From Chara braunii (taxonomy: Eukaryota > Streptophyta > Charophyceae > Charales > Characeae): a DNA stretch of 57,716 nt. The stretch covers positions 510,867 to 568,582 of the forward strand of contig BFEA01000723.1 of the NCBI GenBank assembly GCA_003427395.1. Direction: 5' to 3'. How positions within the stretch are numbered: position 1 is the stretch's first letter; each line of letters begins with the position of its first letter. The position numbers were made by a program, and so were the translations under genes. Shown here in pieces: positions 53,111-57,716 of the stretch. Below the pieces are notes generated by a model. The model saw nothing but the letters and a program-made list of their open reading frames with translations, was not told the origin of the DNA and searched no databases.

Positions 53111-55210
53111 CAGAGCATCGATTGGCCCGAATTTGTCTGCGGGGCGATCATGAGGTCAATAGCCTTGGCCATCGTCTGAAATGGAGAAGGTAAGGTTACC
53201 ACTTCAGCACGAGTAAGAGTGGCTAACACTCCTACTGTCCCGAGGAAGTGCTCGTACAAGCACGACCAAAGTTGGAAGATCCAACCGTCACTATAGAGGA
53301 CGCGACCTTCGTAGCGACCCATTTACTCTTGCACTTAGCCATCGTGTGCCCATACTGGCCACAATTTAGGCAAGCGCCTTGAGCAACACGATCTCGCTGC
53401 ACCTCGTACTCTAGACCCAGCTCTACCCATATGGGTGTTCCTTGGTCATATTAACCCTTAGGCCGGTCTGCCTTCTATTTCCCGGCCCCCTTAGCTTTTT
53501 CCTTGATAGGAGCGACTACCCCACCTTCTGAAGGGTCTACACTCCCATCTATCTCTCTTTCTTCCCCAAGGTCAGAGAAGTCATCAATCTCAGTCACTTG
53601 ACCATCATGGTCAACAAACATGAGATTGCCTTTCTTCTTCCAATCTTGGTGGAGCTTCTTCTTCCTCCCATCTACCGGTCTCGGTTGGGAACTCCCAAGC
53701 TTAGCCTCTATGTCTAAGGCCTTCTTGCTGAATGAGGCGAAGTTGTGCACATCTATGGAGGCCTCATCGACTAACTTATGTTTGACGTCTGTGGGCAAAC
53801 ATCGCAAATAAGTTGTGAGGAGGACCTGCGGCTCGTACTGCACGCCAGGGACAACAATCAGTCTCTCTACGTCATCTGTCACCTCGCGAACTGTCTGGTA
53901 TCTCTTCGATCGTAGACTGGCTAGCGAGTCAGTGGCCTCCTGAGCCCCTTGAGGGTTATGCCACCTATCGTAGACCATCCGTACGAAATCCTCCAATGTC
54001 CGGGTTTGTGCCCAGCCATCGAAGTTTTGATCGTAACCATGTTGCTGTAGTGCTTCGTTCAACCATCCGGCTGCAGACCCTTCTAGAAAGGATGCAGCGA
54101 CTATAACCTCTTCCTCGGTCCTTGTGAGCTTATGCCTTATGTACATGGGCATAGTCCTCACCCCGGTCTCTAGGTCCTCTTCCTTCTTTTTGTCGCCAGA
54201 GAAGGGTTTAGGACTGACCAAGGGTATCGTGGGGGTCCACAGCATGGGCTGTATAACACCCTATGCCTGCTGCATTGGTTGTGAAACCAATGGACCAGTC
54301 TGTTGCTGCAGCATTTGCTGCTGCAAGTTTAACTGTTGCACAGGCTGCTGAACATGTGGCTGCCCTGTAGCTGAAGCTGCTGATTGTGGAAGTGAAGAAG
54401 GTACCAGAATTTGTCTACTACCTACTACTAATCCGCCTGATTGGGTATGCCACACTGTGGAGAAAACGGTTGCCCTACTGGTGGCACCACCATTGTTGGA
54501 TCTGCAACTGTAGGGGGAGCTACAACAAACTGTAGTTACCTGACCGGAGGTCATGGCGCCCGCGTTGCGGTCAGAATCTGGTTCTGATCAGCTATCAGTG
54601 CTGCCAACATCTCTTGCTGCACAGCTTGCACTTCGTCTATAGTCAACAGGGATTTCCGAAAGGACAGCGTTACGGGGTCAAGAACTGACTCATCTATAGC
54701 TTCTAATCCGCCTAACTCCTCTCCCCTCGCCTCTAATCTGGTTGTTCTAATTCTAGCTCTCTCTCTCCTTCCCTCTACTTCTCGAAGTTGGCGCTGTAAC
54801 TCTGTGCGGAGAGCATCCGCTTGTTGGATCTCATAATCCTCATCTAACATGGGTTGCTGCTGGCCGACCTGCAAGCCAACAAAGTGAGTAACGGAAACAT
54901 GGGAGACACCCTGACTGACATCTGACGAAGAGGGTTGAGATGAGGCCTATGACATGGAAGAGGCGGTAGCCATGCCTGCCTCAACGTTGGCTCTAGTGTC
55001 TGCTAATGCTGCTGCTAGTCCCCTTTCAGCGTTGGCTGCTGCTTCCCTAGCCCTCTGCAATGTCGTCCTCTCTCTGGCTTCTCTTTGCAGTCTCCTTTCC
55101 TCTCCGTGTTCTAACACCAGGAAAGTGGTCGGCCAACTGAGTGCACGTCTCCAGGTAAACCTCCTATCATCTTGGTCAAGTCCCTCAACCTCACTGTCAT
55201 CTCCACTCAT
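53111..55210 (-). pseudogene. gag: gag of Ty3-D
   Basis: Read in reverse: ATG at 55210 (MSGDDSEVEGLDQDD), Arg/Glu/Ala-rich helices, then 54874-54551 in the same frame (ELQRQLREVEGRRERARIRT, VQAVQQEMLAALIADQNQIL). A frameshift near 54551 leads to a Gln-rich segment (HVQQPVQQLNLQQQ) with one stop at 54261, then the capsid domain 54245-53475 (PLVSPKPFSGDKKKEEDLET to FASFSKKALDIEAKL). The knuckle CLNCGQYGHTMAKC (about 53385-53340) is intact. The gag end lacks the GGGAAAC of Ty3-A because about a dozen bases are deleted there, but the downstream hairpin aggagtg-ttagc-cactctt is unchanged. Confidence 0.9.
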
Positions 55211-56470
55211 GACCTATGTGTGGCCTGCGATCTGTACTAGAGTCCTCACTAGGACCTACCGCAGCATGGCATCCAATCGACTAATTAAAAATAAAATAAA
55301 TGTTCGATCTAGCTTTGTCTGAAAGTAGTCAAACGATAACGCCAAATAATCTCTGATTCCTACAAACAACTCTATTCCTACTTTTGACTAGTCTGAGATA
55401 GATTGCAATGCAACAAGGAATATGTACTACCTATCTGCATCCGTCTGTCAGTTGTTAGCAGTGTCCGCCACAACTAACTAATCAAAAATAAAAAAATAAA
55501 ATTGTTTGCTGGTTGTGCATAAAAAATGGAAATTTTTCAATAATAAATAATCGAACTGTTTATTGGTATCCTCCCTCCCCCTTTAACCCTCTTGAGTAGT
55601 CTCTTGATGTCAACGTCCGAAAGCTCTGGTTCAACGGCGTGTCTGAAGGTGTGTAATTGGCCCACCCCTATGCCCAAGAAATCGCTTATTACCAGTTCTG
55701 CCTGTTCTTTATCCTTGTGTGTGACGAGCCTTCCATCTGATTGATCTGGCTGATCAAGAGGCAATTTCAGGACAGCCCCCAAGGTCCTCAGGAATTATTT
55801 AACATCGCAGACAGGACGACGATCACAACCAGTATTCAACTCAGATCCCGCCATAAATATTTATAGACGGTCTGGTAGGCGTCTCACTTAGGACTGGTTA
55901 GTCCACGTTCCCTCCACAACACAACAAGCAAAACCAAGGACAAGTGGCAAAGCATGCGTGTACTAGTCCCAGCGGGTTGGCATCGTGACCGTGACCTGAG
56001 TGCTTCGTCCAGGGCCCTTCAGAGGCAACGCCCGTCTCCCACCAGCATGCTCCCGAGGAAGAATGTTGACTCTCAAGATTGAGAGTCACGACACCTCACA
56101 ATGAGAGGACTCTCAAGACGAAACTCACTTCCTCACAGTAAGAAGTAATGAAGAGGGTAGATAAGGTAAGGAGCAACGTACCACATAATGCTGCCCCCAA
56201 CCACATATTTCTCACCAGTAACCTGACGTGCATTTATGATGACCGGTCGATGCCTCGGCACAACCCACAATGGAATGCAGTTCCACCTCGGCTTAAATTG
56301 CCACTCTCATCATCCAGCGTGCACCCCCTATGTCACCACATGGCCTTCCTGGCGCACCCACACAACATTGGGCCGCCATTCACCAACGCACAAGCGTTAT
56401 CACTGCCCCACCATATCCAGCGAAGCACCAAACAGCTATTGCGAAGGTGCTAGCGGACCGGCTCGAACCT
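55211..56470 (-). other. Leader of Ty3-D
   Basis: No protein-like frame. Matches the Ty3-A leader in two blocks (55740-55880 and 56050-56240). Between them and gag the two copies differ, mainly by A/T-rich stretches near 55480-55560. Confidence 0.7.
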
Positions 56471-56482
56471 GCTCCAATACCA
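56471..56482 (-). other. Primer-binding site of Ty3-D
   Basis: In reverse TGGTATTGGAGC, two bases different from the Ty3-A site, followed by 'aggttcgagc'. Confidence 0.82.
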
Positions 56483-56485
56483 AAT

Positions 56486-57499
56486 TGCAAGGAAAATGAG
56501 CAATAACGAAATGACAGTAATCCCGAAGTGCAAAAATCACATTGAAAGCCAGCAATTCCATACGCTGTCCAGAAAGCAGTAATGCACTGATATTCCACCA
56601 ACGGAGAAACAAAGCACTGAATCCGATTGTCAATGAGAGCATACTCTCGCCACCACCAACATATGTATCCAGAGTCCTTCCTCCTACTTGGCGCTCAGCA
56701 CTCGGACTACGATCCCACAGCTTACTAGCAGCCTACGAAGTGACAATGCCTCTTGTTGACGTCAGCAGCAGAACCGAAGTACATGAAGATGTCGACCCTT
56801 GTAGACCATCGCCAAGACCAGGTACGCGCCCTCACATCATCATCCTCATCTCTCTCACTCTCTCCCTCGTCCTCTCTACCCACGTCTTCTCTCTCATGCA
56901 CGAAGACCACCACTTGCTATGTCTAAGCCCCAGCCTGGCTATGAAGGTTGGGCTGTGGCGCTGCCCTCCGCAGCGCCCTATACCCTCTCGACGCCCTTGT
57001 GCGCCCGCAACTAGCTCTAGTGCAGCAAGCATCCCATGAGACAAAGCTCCAACGGCGCTGCCGCTCGCAAGTGCAAGTGTCGAATGTCCTCCCTGGCGCC
57101 CTGCCCTTTCCTATATGGAAATTGGCGGGTGCTTTCACTCGCTTCCCATGTGAGACCGAGTTTCCAGTAGCTTCAGTCTCAGCCAAAGTGTCTGTGCCCA
57201 GACCCGTTCAGACAGTAACCTTGGACCGAATTGGTTAGGCATGCCCAACCACCCAGGCACAAATGTGTGGTGCTCCCCGATTATACCACATGTCGGAAGA
57301 GCCTGGAAGGCTCACAAATATTTTGGATTCTCACGAGCAAGGCGGATGTAACGAACTGGTGTGTGGCAACTGTCTGGCGCCGACGAAGATTTGCAAAAAT
57401 TGACAAGTTCAAGGTGCATTGAGGTTTTGGGGGCCCGCCTTCACTTAGGGCGGGCACGTGCCTGCTGCAGCGCCCTATGCCGAGGCAATAACCCTCGCA
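56486..57499 (-). repeat. 5' LTR of Ty3-D
   Basis: 1014 bp; in reverse TGCGAGGG...CCTTGCA. Aligns closely with 29303-30306. Its PBS side faces the Ty3-D leader, so it is the 5' copy. Confidence 0.9.
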
Positions 57500-57633
57500 C
57501 CACCATCTTCTTGCTTCTCCACGTATTGAGACATCTCAGTAAATTATCACTTCGAGGGAAGAAGGGAGAGCTACAATCCGAATACTTTGATTTATAGGTA
57601 GTTGGAGCTACCCACTGGGTTGCAGCCCAACCA

Positions 57634-57716
<83 letters not shown>
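57500..57716. repeat. Short flank and (TG)n microsatellite at the window end
   Basis: 57500-57634 is unremarkable. From 57635 to the end the sequence is an uninterrupted TG repeat of 82 bases; it may continue beyond the window. Confidence 0.9.

Larger units (their letters stand above)
29303..57499 (-). mobile_element. Ty3-D: minus-strand chromovirus of the Ty3-A family, split by nested insertions
   Basis: Pieces read on the minus strand are in the right order: 5' LTR (57499-56486), PBS, leader, gag to about 53111, then protease-RT (45510-44195), then integrase-chromodomain (31776-30321), PPT, 3' LTR (30306-29303). At the first break, the sequence ending near 53111 and that resuming near 45510 meet at the same point when aligned to Ty3-A (about 6048). 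The two LTRs differ at 6 of the first 119 aligned bases, much closer than either is to Ty3-A. At the second break, roughly 600-700 bases (RT end and RNase H) are missing and may lie in the N gap. The flanks (cctac, ccacc) give no clear duplication. Confidence 0.8.

Overview
The window looks like nuclear DNA from a plant-lineage eukaryote with a repeat-dominated genome. All recognisable coding sequence is degraded Ty3/gypsy LTR retrotransposon sequence of the chromovirus type: gag with a CCHC knuckle, protease, reverse transcriptase, RNase H, integrase, then a C-terminal chromodomain. Primer-binding sites resemble the plant initiator-tRNA-Met type (TGGTATCAGAGC and variants). The gag style (lysine/glutamate-rich coiled coils, an 'EAKL...FVDHDGQ' tail) reminds me of a charophyte alga such as Chara. 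That is a memory-based guess, not a verified match. I see no host gene, tRNA, rRNA or CRISPR array that I can support.

Four main elements are present. Ty3-A (+, 1682-10649) has two LTRs, PBS and PPT; its 3' LTR carries a 0.4 kb insertion flanked by a 10 bp duplication. Ty3-B (+, 18355-27188) is a different family with a 621 N gap in its 5' LTR. Ty3-D (-, 29303-57499) belongs to the Ty3-A family and is split into three collinear pieces by later insertions. Ty3-C (+, 31777-41501 and into an N gap) is a third family nested inside the Ty3-D integrase region. Solo or partial LTRs lie at 1-134, 267-929, 11152-12197 and 16964-18261.

Two further insertions in Ty3-D are not recognisable retrotransposons: 42457-44194 and about 45511-53110. 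The larger contains the most unusual structure in the window. From 49751 to 50479 at least seven hairpins share a nearly invariant loop but have different, compensating stems. It is followed (50700-51340) by an array of alternating A/B units.

All pol genes are broken by stops and frameshifts, and two of the four reverse transcriptases have lost a catalytic aspartate. In Ty3-A, Ty3-B and Ty3-C, pol lies in the -1 frame relative to gag. In Ty3-A and Ty3-C, from different families, the same GGGAAAC heptamer sits in the correct phase just before the gag stop, suggesting programmed -1 frameshifting in the ancestors. Separately, 27493-27530 is a Nextera mate-pair junction adapter between two identical 130 bp copies, so that stretch is an assembly artefact.
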